A DNA stretch of 64,000 bases from assembly GCF_003581645.1 (NCBI RefSeq), contig NZ_QXFK01000018.1, positions 356,501 through 420,500 on the forward strand. The letters run 5' to 3'. How positions within the stretch are numbered: position 1 is the stretch's first letter; every line of letters starts with the position of its first letter. The DNA comes from Pelagerythrobacter aerophilus (GTDB lineage Bacteria; Pseudomonadota; Alphaproteobacteria; Sphingomonadales; Sphingomonadaceae). The notes beneath the pieces were generated by a model. The model had not been told where the DNA came from and ran no database searches. It saw only the letters and a list, made by a program, of their open reading frames with translations. The translations under genes were made by a program, and so were the position numbers. Shown here piece by piece: positions 42,742-53,207 of the stretch.

Positions 42742-42867
42742 CGGCGCGGCTATTCAAGCCGGGTTCAGGGCTTCGCGCCATCTATCCGGCACGGGACTGA
42801 GCCAGCCCTTCTCCCGAAGGGATTCGAGACTGACGATTACGAGAGGAAGCATAAGGAAGTGAAGCCC

Positions 42868-44385
42868 GTGAAATACGCCTATGGCCTGACTTCGGCGCTC
42901 CTTATCGGCGGCGCCACGATCTCGCTCGCGACCGGATATCCCGCCGGGGCGCAAGTCGCCCAGAACGACGACAGCCGCATCGCAAGCACCGTGCCCCGCG
43001 CCGGAGCGCCCGAGAGCTTTGCGGAACTGACCGCTCAACTCCAGCCCGCAGTGGTCAACATCTCGACCCGCCAGCGGGTTGAGGTGCAGAACGCCAACCC
43101 CTTCGCCGGCACACCGTTCGAGAACTTCTTCGGCCGCCGCGGCGGTTCCGAGCCGCAGTACCGCGAAGGTCAGTCGCTCGGTTCGGGCTTCATCGTCTCG
43201 GCGGACGGCTACGTGGTCACCAACAATCACGTCGTCACCCCCCCGGGCGGCAACGGCACGGTCGAGGAGATCACCGTGACCATGCCCGACGGCACCGAGT
43301 ATCCGGCGGAAATGGTCGGTTCGGATGCGGCGTCCGACCTCGCGGTCCTCAAGATCGCGCGCGACGAGCCCTTCCCGTTCGTCGAATTCGGCGACTCCCG
43401 GCAGGCGCGCGTAGGCGACTGGGTGATCGCTATCGGCAACCCGTTCGGGCTGGGCGGTACGGTTACCTCCGGCATCATTTCCTCGGTCCTGCGCACCGCG
43501 GGCGCAGGCGCCTACGACCGCTACATTCAGACCGATGCCAGCATCAACCGGGGCAACTCGGGCGGGCCGCTGTTCGACATGCGCGGCAACGTTATCGGCA
43601 TCAACAACGCGATCCTGTCGCCGACCGGCGGCAGCGTCGGGATCGGCTTCGCGATCCCGGCCGAGATCGCGGCCCCGATCGTCGACCAGCTCCGCCGCGG
43701 CGAGGAGATCGAGCGCGGCTATCTCGGCGTGCGCATCCAGCCGGTCACCGAAGACATGGCCGACTCGCTCGGCCTTCAGCGCAACATCGGCGAGTTCGTC
43801 CAGTCGGTCGAACCCGGCGCCGCTGCCGACGAGGCCGGCATCCAGGCGGGTGACGTGGTCGTGGAAGTGAATGGCGAGGCGGTAACGCCCGACCAGACCC
43901 TCTCCTTCCTGGTCGCCAACATCAAGCCCGGTACGCGCATTCCGGTCGAGCTCTACCGCGACGGCAAGCGGCGGAAGGTGAACATCACGGTCGGAAAACG
44001 CCCGAGTGAGGCGGAGCTCGCCCAGCAGCAGATGTTCGATCCCAATGCCGAACCGGATGTTCCCGAGGGAACCCAGGGTGGCGCGGTCGGAGAGAGCCTG
44101 GGTCTTCAGGTCATCGAACTTACCCCGCAGATCCGGCGCCAGCTCGGCGTTTCGGGCGAAACCGCAGGTGTGGTTATCGCCGCGGTCGACCCGAATTCCG
44201 ATGCGGCGCGCAAGGGCCTGCAGCGCGGCGATATCCTGCTGAGCGCCAACTACAGCGAGACTGCTTCGGTGTCGGCGCTCGAACAGGTGGTGAGCCAGGC
44301 CCAGGAAAGCGGCCGCGAAGCCGTCCTCCTGCGTGTCCAGCGGCGCGGACAGCCGGCGATCTACGTGCCCGTCAGACTCCGCTAG
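42868..44385 (+). CDS. degP: Periplasmic serine endoprotease DegP/HtrA (Do family)
   Basis: A 505-residue protease-chaperone: signal peptide MKYAYGLTSALLIGG...AGAQ, trypsin-like domain with H121 (TNNHVV), D157 (AASDLAVLK) and S231 (RGNSGGPLF), then two PDZ domains (about 275-370 and 405-500). It degrades misfolded envelope proteins. Starts at GTG 42868 or GTG 42859 are both possible; 42868 gives the more typical signal peptide and AAGGA lies 10 bases upstream. A strong terminator follows. Downstream of hflKC. Confidence 0.93.
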   Translation: MKYAYGLTSALLIGGATISLATGYPAGAQVAQNDDSRIASTVPRAGAPESFAELTAQLQPAVVNISTRQRVEVQNANPFAGTPFENFFGRRGGSEPQYREGQSLGSGFIVSADGYVVTNNHVVTPPGGNGTVEEITVTMPDGTEYPAEMVGSDAASDLAVLKIARDEPFPFVEFGDSRQARVGDWVIAIGNPFGLGGTVTSGIISSVLRTAGAGAYDRYIQTDASINRGNSGGPLFDMRGNVIGINNAILSPTGGSVGIGFAIPAEIAAPIVDQLRRGEEIERGYLGVRIQPVTEDMADSLGLQRNIGEFVQSVEPGAAADEAGIQAGDVVVEVNGEAVTPDQTLSFLVANIKPGTRIPVELYRDGKRRKVNITVGKRPSEAELAQQQMFDPNAEPDVPEGTQGGAVGESLGLQVIELTPQIRRQLGVSGETAGVVIAAVDPNSDAARKGLQRGDILLSANYSETASVSALEQVVSQAQESGREAVLLRVQRRGQPAIYVPVRLR

Positions 44386-44411
44386 GCACCGCACCGGAAG
44401 CTCGAAAAAAC

Positions 44412-44445
44412 AAAAGGCCCTCCCCCCACCGGGAGGGCCTTTTTC
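44412..44445 (+). terminator. Rho-independent terminator of degP
   Basis: A stem of about 10 bp (AGGCCCTCCC 44415-44424 with GGGAGGGCCT 44431-44440) is preceded by AAA and followed by TTTT. It ends the hflK-hflC-degP unit. Confidence 0.92.
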
Positions 44446-44566
44446 GTTTGGGCAGGGCCGGATGCCGATCACTTAACCGGCGACTGCAACCAGCGCTGAA
44501 GGCCTGCGGAGTCCTAGCCGTTTCTTCGCTCTTCGATGAAGCCCGGAGTTTGGAGCGCAGTCGTGC

Positions 44567-46741
44567 CTATTCGGCCCCCTCGACTCCCGGCTGTGGCGTG
44601 GGGACCGGCGCGCGGGGCTGGAGGCGGATCGGCTGCGGGGAAGCGCGGCTCTGCGGCTCGGCGCGTCCGGTCGCGCGGTCGAGGAAATCGTCGCTCGCCG
44701 CCTGCCCCGGATCGCCGTCGCTCGCCGGACCCGGCGGCGGCTGGCGCGGACGATCGCCCGGCGGCAGTTCACCCTCGATCGGGAAAGGCAACTCGCCCGG
44801 TTCCTCCGGAACACCCGGCTCGATCAGATTACCCTGCTCGTCGATGTAGTAGTAGTCGTCCGGCTCGCCGTAATAGTACTCGTCGTCCGGCTCGAGCTGC
44901 CATTCGGGCAGTTGCACCTCGGTATCGAACTGCTCGACCGGCCGATCCTTCACCGCGTAGCGCATGTAGGCTGCGAAAGCCTGGGCCGGCGCGCGGCCGC
45001 CCTGCAGGCCCGGCACCGGATCGGCATCGTCGCGGCCCATCCACACGCCGGTGGTGATCCCGCTGGAGAAGCCGAGGAACCAGCCGTCCTTGTTCGAATT
45101 GGTCGTGCCGGTCTTGCCCGCAACTGGCCGGCCGATCTGCGCCGCACGCCCCGTCCCGGTGTTGACCGTCGTCTGGAGCAGATCGGTGATGCCCGCCGCG
45201 ACATAATCGGGCACCAACTGCGTCGAGCGCGGCGCATCGTGCTGGTAAAGCACTTCCCCGTCGGCTGTCGTGACCTTGACGATACCATAGGGCTCGACCG
45301 AACTGCCCTTGGCCGAAATCGCGGCAAAGGCGCGGGTCATGTCGATCACGCGCACTTCCGAACTGCCGAGCACCATTGCCGGATAGGTCGAGATCGGCGT
45401 GGTGATGCCGAACCGCTTGGCCATCGAGGCCACGGTCCCGAAGCCGACCTCGTTGCCGAGCTGCGCCGCGACGGTGTTCTTCGAATAGGCGAAGGCGGCG
45501 CGCATATCGATCTCGCCGGCATAGGTGCCGCCGGAATTGCGGGGGCTCCAGCCGTCGATGGTGACCGGCGCGTCGACCACGCGGTCGTCGGGCGTATAGC
45601 CGGCTTCGAGCGCCGCGAGATAGACGAACAGCTTCCATGCCGAGCCCGGCTGGCGCAGCGCATTCGTCGCGCGGTTGTAGTTGGTCGTGACGTAGTCGGT
45701 CCCGCCGACCATCGCGAGGATGGCCCCGTCGCGGTCGAGGCTGACCAGCGCCCCCTGCGCGCCGGCGGGCGTGTTCGACTTGACCGCCGCGGTCGCCGCC
45801 TGCTGCATGCCGACATCGATCGTGGTCCAGACCTCGATCGGCTCGAAGGTCTCGGGCAGGAGCAGCTCGAGCTGCGGCAGCGCCCAGTCGGTGAAGTAGC
45901 GCACCGAATTCTGCGCGCGCTCTTCCTTGAGGTTCACCGTCGCCGGATCGACGCTCGCCTCGCTCGGCGAGATGCGCCCCTGCTCGCGCATGAGGCGCAG
46001 CACGACGTTCGCGCGGCCGACCGCGGCCTCGACATCGGCAGTCGGCGAATAGCGGCTCGGCGCCTTGACGAGGCCGGCGATGATCGCCGCCTCGGCGGTC
46101 GAGAGCTCGGTCGCCGGATGGCTGAAGAATTTCCGGCTCGCGCTGTCGATGCCGTAGGCGCCGCCGCCGAAATAGACCTTGTTCAGATAGAGCTCGAGAA
46201 TCTGCTCCTTCGAGAACTTGCTTTCCAGTGCGATCGCGAGAACCGCCTCGCGCAGCTTGCGGTCGAGCGAGCGGTTCGAATTGAGGAAGATGTTGCGTGC
46301 GAGCTGCTGCGTGATCGTCGACGTCGCAGAGATGCGCCGATCGCCGGTCATCGCCACCCAGAGCGCGCGGGCGAGACCGTAAGGGTCGACGCCGAAATGC
46401 GAATAATACCGCCGGTCCTCGACCGAGATCATCGCATCCTTCATCACCTGCGGAATTTCGGAGCTGTCGAGCCACTCGCCGTAGCTCGGCCCCAGTTCGA
46501 CGATCTCGGTTCCGTCGCGGGCGCGTACGATGATCGTCTGGGCGTTGTCGGTGGCCTTGAGCTCGCCGTAACTGGGCAGCGAGCGCGCGGCAAAGGCGAC
46601 TGCGAGGCCGAGGAACAGCGCGCCGAGCAGCGCCAAAGCGCCGCCCCAGATGAGCAGGCGCCGCGCCCAGAGGCGCCAGCCGCTCGCCGTGCGTTTGCCG
46701 GTCGACTTCGGTGCCTTCCGCCGGCTCCCCCGCTTCGCCAT
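44567..46741 (-). CDS. Penicillin-binding protein 1A (bifunctional class A PBP)
   Basis: A 724-residue peptidoglycan synthase with a basic cytoplasmic tail, one membrane helix (about 28-52), a GT51 glycosyltransferase with catalytic E108 (SVEDRRYYSHFGVDP) and TITQQLARN, and a transpeptidase domain with S367-A-W-K370, S420-K-N and K543-T-G. The C-terminal 110 residues are acidic and then Pro-rich (DDEYYYGEPDDYYY), a low-complexity tail of unknown role. It polymerises and cross-links glycan strands at the inner membrane. A single minus-strand gene. Confidence 0.93.
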   Translation of the reverse strand: MAKRGSRRKAPKSTGKRTASGWRLWARRLLIWGGALALLGALFLGLAVAFAARSLPSYGELKATDNAQTIIVRARDGTEIVELGPSYGEWLDSSEIPQVMKDAMISVEDRRYYSHFGVDPYGLARALWVAMTGDRRISATSTITQQLARNIFLNSNRSLDRKLREAVLAIALESKFSKEQILELYLNKVYFGGGAYGIDSASRKFFSHPATELSTAEAAIIAGLVKAPSRYSPTADVEAAVGRANVVLRLMREQGRISPSEASVDPATVNLKEERAQNSVRYFTDWALPQLELLLPETFEPIEVWTTIDVGMQQAATAAVKSNTPAGAQGALVSLDRDGAILAMVGGTDYVTTNYNRATNALRQPGSAWKLFVYLAALEAGYTPDDRVVDAPVTIDGWSPRNSGGTYAGEIDMRAAFAYSKNTVAAQLGNEVGFGTVASMAKRFGITTPISTYPAMVLGSSEVRVIDMTRAFAAISAKGSSVEPYGIVKVTTADGEVLYQHDAPRSTQLVPDYVAAGITDLLQTTVNTGTGRAAQIGRPVAGKTGTTNSNKDGWFLGFSSGITTGVWMGRDDADPVPGLQGGRAPAQAFAAYMRYAVKDRPVEQFDTEVQLPEWQLEPDDEYYYGEPDDYYYIDEQGNLIEPGVPEEPGELPFPIEGELPPGDRPRQPPPGPASDGDPGQAASDDFLDRATGRAEPQSRASPQPIRLQPRAPVPTPQPGVEGAE

Positions 46742-46883
46742 CAGTATTCGCTTACCTTCTTGCGGGCCGCAGCCCGATTACCCGTCGCGTGCCCGATGCA
46801 TAGGGTAGTTGTAACCCGGCGTGAACGGGGTGGCGGGATTATTCCTCCGGCTTGAAATCGAGCGCCGCGCTGTTGAGGCGCCT

Positions 46884-47555
46884 TCAAACGTCCAGTTCGG
46901 CGTAGTGGCGCGGCGGCTGGATCACTTCCATGCGCTCCGACAATAGCGGACGGAACGACGGGCGGCTCTTGAACACCGAATACCACCCGCGCGTCTGCTC
47001 GTGCCCCGCCCAGTCGATCCCGCCGAGGTAATCGGCGACCGAGATCTGCGCCGCAGCGGCAAGATCGGCCAGGCTCATCGTCGCGCCGGCCAGCCAGGTG
47101 CGGTTGTCGATCAGCCAGTCGATGTAGTCGAGGTGCCCGTGCGCCAGCTTCATCGCCTCGCGCAGTATCCGCGAGTCGGGGGGCTGGCGCAGCACGAGCC
47201 GCTTCTTCATCCGCTCGTGCAACAGCGGCATGGTCACGTCGCCAAAGAAATTCTCGTCGAACAGCGCCACCAGGCGGCGGATTTCCGCGCGGTTGGAGGC
47301 CGTGCCGTTGATCATCGGCGCCTTGTCGACCGTTTCCTCGAAATACTCGCAGATCGCGCGGCTGTCGGACAGGGCGAGGCGCCGTTCCGGGTCGTAGAGC
47401 ACCGGGGTACGTCCGGCCGGGTTCAGCGCCCAGAACTCGTCGCTCGCGTCCCACGGGTTCTCGCGCCACAGCTCGTAGCCGACGCCTTTCTCGCTGAGGA
47501 GCAGGCGAACCTTGCGACTGAACGGACAGAGGGGAAACTGATAGAGGCGCCACAT
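46884..47555 (-). CDS. Glutathione S-transferase family protein
   Basis: A 223-residue cytosolic GST-like protein. The thioredoxin-like N-terminal domain (about 1-80) opens with MWRLYQFPLCPFSRKVRLLL, with a CPFS redox-type motif, followed by NPAGRTPVLYD and LSDSRAICEYFEE. An all-alpha C-terminal domain (about 90-215) includes the N-cap-like SLADLAAAAQISVADYL. Substrate unknown; roles in detoxification or as a glutaredoxin-like protein are possible. Confidence 0.88.
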   Translation of the reverse strand: MWRLYQFPLCPFSRKVRLLLSEKGVGYELWRENPWDASDEFWALNPAGRTPVLYDPERRLALSDSRAICEYFEETVDKAPMINGTASNRAEIRRLVALFDENFFGDVTMPLLHERMKKRLVLRQPPDSRILREAMKLAHGHLDYIDWLIDNRTWLAGATMSLADLAAAAQISVADYLGGIDWAGHEQTRGWYSVFKSRPSFRPLLSERMEVIQPPRHYAELDV

Positions 47556-47638
47556 ATGCGCCCCTGCTCATGCCGCAAGTGCGCGGGGCCGTCTACAGTG
47601 CCGGGACAGGCGAAACAGGGTTTTACGCAGGCGCTGCG

Positions 47639-48115
47639 TCAGCGGGGACTGCGGGTCGCCTGATCGATGCCGGATTCGAGCCGCTCGGCCATTGCGCGCA
47701 GCGCCGGGCGCATCGCTTCCAGGCTGTCGGCCATCGACGCCATCGCGCCCATGGCACGCGGCAGATCGCGGGCGACGCGGGCGGGCACGTCGCTCGCCTC
47801 GGGCCGCATCTTGCGCAACGTCAGATCGGGATCGACGCTGCCGGGATCGCGGCCGGCAATCTCGGCCATCGGCTCGACGATCGGTGCCAGCGGCATGTCG
47901 AGCAGGATTTCGCCCAGCACCGCGACGGTGCTGGCAAGCTCGTTCTGCACCGCGGGGTCGGCGAGCCGCTGCGACAGGGGCTCCTCGTATTCGGCCTCAG
48001 GCGCGTAGAGCGGCGCGTCGTAAACCTCGAAATCGGGCAGCGGCGCCGGCTCGGAGGCGCTCGCGGCGGCCGGAAACGCGAGCGCAGAGGCCGCGCAAAG
48101 AGCGAGAATACGCAT
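47639..48115 (-). CDS. Conserved secreted hypothetical protein A
   Basis: A 158-residue protein with a signal peptide (MRILALCAASALAFPAAASA). The mature part is acidic then helical, with repeated amphipathic stretches (DLPRAMGAMASMADSLEAM). No catalytic motif or domain was recognised. The ATG at 48115 starts exactly at the signal peptide; the longer frame from 48187 is not needed. It follows another small secreted protein gene on the same strand by 68 bases. Function unknown. Confidence 0.65.
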   Translation of the reverse strand: MRILALCAASALAFPAAASASEPAPLPDFEVYDAPLYAPEAEYEEPLSQRLADPAVQNELASTVAVLGEILLDMPLAPIVEPMAEIAGRDPGSVDPDLTLRKMRPEASDVPARVARDLPRAMGAMASMADSLEAMRPALRAMAERLESGIDQATRSPR

Positions 48116-48183
48116 GGTCGTTCTCCGATTCGTTCGCGGGCGAAAACGTGCCCTGGAGTGCCTGACCGGGCACTGAACGGCCT

Positions 48184-48552
48184 TCAAAGACCCGAGGCGT
48201 CGAGCAGCAGCATGCAGGGCGACATGACCCGGTCGAGCGCCCCTTCCTCGCGCAGCGACTCGACTTCCGCGCCCATGAGGCCAACAACCGCATCGCGGCT
48301 CAGGCCGGTCTCGTCCATGATCCGGGCGGAGGTGCGGACGAAGAATTCGCGTCCTCGCTCGCCCAGCGCGGGATAGGCGGTCATCGCGGCATCGCCCCGC
48401 GCCTGCCCCTCGGCGACCAGCGCGAAGGCGACCGAGCAGCGCAGCGCGGTCCGCTGTTCGATGGTGAGATTCGGCTCCGGCGGTTCCTGCGCCTGCGCGG
48501 CGGAAGCGAGCGAGGCCAGCGCCAGCGCGGCGGAGGTGAGAAAGCGTGTCAT
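48184..48552 (-). CDS. Conserved secreted hypothetical protein B
   Basis: A 122-residue protein with a signal peptide (MTRFLTSAALALASLASAAQAQ). Two Cys remain in the mature part (residues 39 and 113), so a disulfide in the periplasm is possible. The rest is predicted helical with no known domain. It lies just upstream of secreted protein A and is probably co-transcribed with it. Function unknown. Confidence 0.65.
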   Translation of the reverse strand: MTRFLTSAALALASLASAAQAQEPPEPNLTIEQRTALRCSVAFALVAEGQARGDAAMTAYPALGERGREFFVRTSARIMDETGLSRDAVVGLMGAEVESLREEGALDRVMSPCMLLLDASGL

Positions 48553-48673
48553 GGCGGGCGCCCTATACGAAGCAAGATGAACGCTTGCCTAGGCTCAGTC
48601 TGGCCCGGCACAGTTGACGCGCCCCGCGTGCGCGGCCATCCCCCGCGCAAACGCGACTAGAGGAGCTGCTGCA

Positions 48674-50107
48674 ATGGCCGATTACCCTTCCCTCCACCTT
48701 CTGATCGCCGGCGAACAAGTGACCGGCGGCGGGCGCGAGACCGAAGAGGTGATCGATCCGGCCACCGGCGAGACGATCGGCACCCTGCCCCGCGCAACCG
48801 CCGAAGATCTCGACCGCGCGCTCGACGGGGCGAAGCGGGGCTTCCGCGAATGGCGCAACACGCCGGCGGACAAGCGCGCCGCGATCCTGACCAAGGCCGC
48901 CGCGCTGCTCAAGGAGCGGGCGCGCGAGATCGCCCCCGCGATCACGCGCGAGCAGGGCAAGCCGGTCAAGGAAGCGATGGGCGAGGTGATCTACTCGGCC
49001 ATGCTGCTCGAATTCTACGCCGGCGAGATCAAGCGCATCTACGGCCGCACGCTGGTGCGTCCCGCGGGCCAGCGGGTCGAGGTGCAGTACCACCCGATCG
49101 GCCCGGTCGCGGGCTTCGCCGCGTGGAACTTCCCGATGATCAACGTCGTGCGCAAGATCGGCGGCGCCCTCGCCGCCGGCTGCTCGACGATCGTCAAGCC
49201 GTCGGAAGAGACGCCGGCGGGCGGCATTGCGCTGGTCCAGGCGCTGCTCGACGCGGGCGTGCCGGGCGATGCGGTGCAGTGCGTGTTCGGCGTGCCCGAC
49301 ACGGTCAGCCGCCACCTGCTCGGCTCTCCGGTTATCCGCAAGGTGACCTTCACCGGCTCGACCGCGGTCGGCAAGCACCTCGCCCGTCTGGCGGCGGATG
49401 ACCTCAAGGTCGCGACGATGGAACTCGGCGGCCACGGCCCGGTGCTCGTGTTCAACGACAGCGACGTCGACAAGGTGCTCGATACCATGGTCGCGGCCAA
49501 GTACCGCAATGCGGGCCAGGTCTGCGTCAGCCCGACCCGCTTCCTGATCGAGGAAGACGTGTTCGAGCGGTTCCGCGACGGGTTCGTCGAACGCGCCAGG
49601 ACGGTGAAGGTCGGCAGCGGTTTCGAGGAGGACACGCAGATGGGCCCGATGGCCAACGCGCGCGGGCCGGATTCGCTGGCGAAGCTGATCGGCAACGCGA
49701 AGGACAAGGGCGCGAACCTGCTCACCGGCGGCGAACGGATCGGCAATCGCGGCTTTTTCCACGAGCCGACCGTGCTCTCCGAGGTGCCGGTCGACGCCGA
49801 CATCATGAACAACGAACCGTTCGGCCCGGTCGCGCTGCTCAACCCGATGAAGGGCGAGGATAGCATGATCGAGGAGGCGAACCGCCTGCCCTACGGCCTC
49901 GCCGCCTATGCCTGGACGCAGGACCCGGCGCGCCGCCGCCGCCTGGCCGCGGAGATCGAGACGGGCATGCTGGCGATCAACGGCGCCAACGTGTCGGGCG
50001 TCGACGCGCCGTTCGGCGGCGTGAAATGGTCGGGCTACGGCAGCGAGGACGGGCGCGAGGGCGTGATGGCGTGCATGGTGCCGAAAACCGTGCACGAGAC
50101 GGACTAA
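48674..50107 (+). CDS. gabD: NAD(P)-dependent succinate-semialdehyde dehydrogenase-like aldehyde dehydrogenase
   Basis: A 477-residue ALDH-superfamily enzyme. Catalytic C284 (NAGQVCVSPTR), general base E250 (MELGGHGP) and N152 (AAWNFPM) are all present. The overall pattern is that of GabD-type succinate-semialdehyde dehydrogenases, which make succinate. The ATG at 48674 has GAGGAG upstream; an ATG at 48614 lacks one. No 4-aminobutyrate transaminase is adjacent, so another short-chain aldehyde could be the natural substrate. The formaldehyde pathway genes follow on the same strand. Confidence 0.82.
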   Translation: MADYPSLHLLIAGEQVTGGGRETEEVIDPATGETIGTLPRATAEDLDRALDGAKRGFREWRNTPADKRAAILTKAAALLKERAREIAPAITREQGKPVKEAMGEVIYSAMLLEFYAGEIKRIYGRTLVRPAGQRVEVQYHPIGPVAGFAAWNFPMINVVRKIGGALAAGCSTIVKPSEETPAGGIALVQALLDAGVPGDAVQCVFGVPDTVSRHLLGSPVIRKVTFTGSTAVGKHLARLAADDLKVATMELGGHGPVLVFNDSDVDKVLDTMVAAKYRNAGQVCVSPTRFLIEEDVFERFRDGFVERARTVKVGSGFEEDTQMGPMANARGPDSLAKLIGNAKDKGANLLTGGERIGNRGFFHEPTVLSEVPVDADIMNNEPFGPVALLNPMKGEDSMIEEANRLPYGLAAYAWTQDPARRRRLAAEIETGMLAINGANVSGVDAPFGGVKWSGYGSEDGREGVMACMVPKTVHETD

Positions 50108-50140
50108 CTTTTCGCTTCCTAACCCATTTGGTGATTTTTT

Positions 50141-50172
50141 CTTGACTTTTATCCGCAGCTTGGTTAGTCAAG
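50141..50172. promoter_or_regulatory. Inverted repeat before the formaldehyde operon
   Basis: CTTGACT (50141-50147) and AGTCAAG (50166-50172) form a perfect 7-bp inverted repeat in an AT-rich leader, and the first arm contains a -35-like TTGACT. This is a candidate operator for frmA. No regulator gene is adjacent. Confidence 0.4.
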
Positions 50173-50212
50173 CAATGCTGATTCGACGACAGACGTTTAC
50201 AGGAGTGCCCCG

Positions 50213-51325
<1,113 letters not shown>

Positions 51326-51381
51326 CCGGCGGTTCGCACCCGATATAGGTGGCGAATCGAAACTGAATGGGAGGCTTGGCG

Positions 51382-51783
51382 ATGTTCAATCATATCATGG
51401 TCGGCGCGAACGATATCGAGAAGGCAAAGACGTTCTACGACGCCGTGCTCGGCACGCTGGGCTTCACGGGCGAGGCGATGCGCAATGTCGCGAGCAGCGG
51501 CCACACACGCCTGTTCTACGTCCACAACGGCGGTACGTTCTGCGTGTCCGAACCGATCAACGACGAGCCTGCCACGTTCGCGAATGGCGGGACGATCGGC
51601 TTCAAGTGCGATTCGCCCGAACAGGTGAAGGCCTTCCACGACGCCGGCGTCGCCAACGGCGGCACCTCGATCGAAGACCCGCCGGGCCCGCGCGAGGGCG
51701 GCGTGCTGGGGACCATGCACCTGAGCTACGTGCGCGATCCTTCGGGCAACAAGCTCTGCGCGCTTCACCGGCCGCAGTCCTGA
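51382..51783 (+). CDS. VOC-superfamily (glyoxalase-like) protein
   Basis: A 133-residue vicinal-oxygen-chelate protein made of two beta-alpha-beta-beta-beta units (MFNHIMVGANDIEKAKTFYD and TIGFKCDSPEQVKAFHDA). Potential metal ligands include H4 and the C-terminal acidic/His residues. GGGAGG places the start at 51382. It lies between frmA and the S-formylglutathione hydrolase gene, so a role in glutathione or aldehyde chemistry is plausible. The exact reaction is unknown. Confidence 0.8.
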   Translation: MFNHIMVGANDIEKAKTFYDAVLGTLGFTGEAMRNVASSGHTRLFYVHNGGTFCVSEPINDEPATFANGGTIGFKCDSPEQVKAFHDAGVANGGTSIEDPPGPREGGVLGTMHLSYVRDPSGNKLCALHRPQS

Positions 51784-51788
51784 GCGCA

Positions 51789-52289
51789 ATGCGCGGCGAA
51801 GCGGGATTGCTGGCCGACCTTGCGTCGCTCGCGATCCCGCATTCGCTGCACGAGCATCCGGCGGTCTTCACCGTCGCCGAAAGCCGCGCGCTCGACCGCG
51901 GCATTCCCGGCGAGCATACCAAGAACCTGTTCCTGAAGGATACCACCGGTGCGTTCTGGCTGGCGACCGTGCCGGCCGAGGCGCGGGTCGACCTCAAGGC
52001 CCTGCCGCAGGCGATCGGCTGCAAGCGGGTGAGCTTCGCGAAGGCGGAGGACATGCAACGCCTGCTCGGCATAGCGCCGGGCTCGGTCACTCCGCTCGCC
52101 ATGATCAATGCCGAACCGGGCAGCGTGACCGCGGTGCTTGATGCAAGACTGGCCGCGGCGGAGCGGATCAACGTCCACCCGCTGCGCAACACCGCGACCG
52201 TGGGACTGGCGGGCGCCGACGCCCTGCGGCTCTTGCGGCACTGGGGCCATGCACCCCTGGTGGCCGAGGTGCCGATCGCCGAGGCCTGA
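51789..52289 (+). CDS. YbaK/ProX-type aminoacyl-tRNA deacylase
   Basis: A 166-residue protein of the prolyl-tRNA synthetase editing-domain family. HTKNLFLKDTTGAFWLATVPA with the conserved Lys (KNLFL) and the VTPLAMINAE motif match ProX-type deacylases that hydrolyse Ala-tRNA(Pro). The ATG at 51789 comes 5 bases after the VOC gene stop. It sits inside the formaldehyde gene group, a common but unexplained position for this family. Confidence 0.85.
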   Translation: MRGEAGLLADLASLAIPHSLHEHPAVFTVAESRALDRGIPGEHTKNLFLKDTTGAFWLATVPAEARVDLKALPQAIGCKRVSFAKAEDMQRLLGIAPGSVTPLAMINAEPGSVTAVLDARLAAAERINVHPLRNTATVGLAGADALRLLRHWGHAPLVAEVPIAEA

Positions 52290-52364
52290 TCCTCCCCATT
52301 TTGGGAGGTGCAAATGCGGAGGATCGGCTTCGACACGCGTGCGGCGAACGGATAGGGAGGGCCG

Positions 52365-53207
52365 ATGACCATCGAAACCATCAGCACCAACCGCAGCCAC
52401 GGCGGCATACAGGGCGTCTATTCCCACACGTCGGCCGAAACCGGAACGACAATGACCTTCTCGGTCTTCGTGCCCGAGCATGCGGACGGGGCGAAGCTGC
52501 CCGTGCTGTGGTATCTCTCGGGCCTGACCTGCACCCACGCCAACGTCACCGAGAAGGGCGAGTACCGCGCGGCCTGCGCCGAGCATGGCGTGATCTTCGT
52601 CGCCCCCGATACCTCTCCACGCGGCGATGACGTGCCCGATGCGGAGGACGAATACGACTTCGGCAAGGGTGCCGGCTTCTACGTGGATGCGACCGAGCAG
52701 CCTTGGGCAGCGCATTACCGCATGCGCAGCTATATCGAGCACGAGCTGCCCGAGGCGATCGCGGCGAACTTCCCGGCGGACATGGCGCGCCAGTCGATCA
52801 CCGGCCATTCGATGGGCGGCCACGGCGCGCTGACCATCGGCCTGCGCAATCCCGAGCGCTTCCGTTCGATCAGCGCCTTCTCCCCGATCGTCGCGCCGAG
52901 CGAAGTGCCGTGGGGCGAAAAGGCGCTCGGGCGCTATCTCGGAACCGACCGCGCATCATGGCGCGAATACGACGCGGTCGCCCTGATCGAAGACGGCGCG
53001 CGCCACGACCACATCCTCGTCGACCAGGGCACCGCCGACGACTTCCTCGTCGAACAGCTCCGCACCCACCGCCTCGCCGAAGCCTGCGACGCCGCGGGCA
53101 CGGACGCCACGATCCGCTTGCAAGCCGGCTACGACCATTCCTATTACTTCATCTCGACCTTCATGGCCGAACACGTGGCATGGCATGCGGAGAGGCTGAA
53201 GCTTTAG
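52365..53207 (+). CDS. fghA: S-formylglutathione hydrolase
   Basis: A 280-residue esterase-D-type enzyme. The nucleophile is S149 (GHSMGGHG), with an Asp in DQGTADDFL (about 225) and H258 (GYDHSYYF); LSGLTCTHANVTEKGE is family-specific. It hydrolyses S-formylglutathione to formate and glutathione, the step after FrmA. Its TAG stop overlaps the TAA stop of metW on the other strand (TTAG, 53204-53207), leaving no room for a terminator between them. Confidence 0.95.
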   Translation: MTIETISTNRSHGGIQGVYSHTSAETGTTMTFSVFVPEHADGAKLPVLWYLSGLTCTHANVTEKGEYRAACAEHGVIFVAPDTSPRGDDVPDAEDEYDFGKGAGFYVDATEQPWAAHYRMRSYIEHELPEAIAANFPADMARQSITGHSMGGHGALTIGLRNPERFRSISAFSPIVAPSEVPWGEKALGRYLGTDRASWREYDAVALIEDGARHDHILVDQGTADDFLVEQLRTHRLAEACDAAGTDATIRLQAGYDHSYYFISTFMAEHVAWHAERLKL

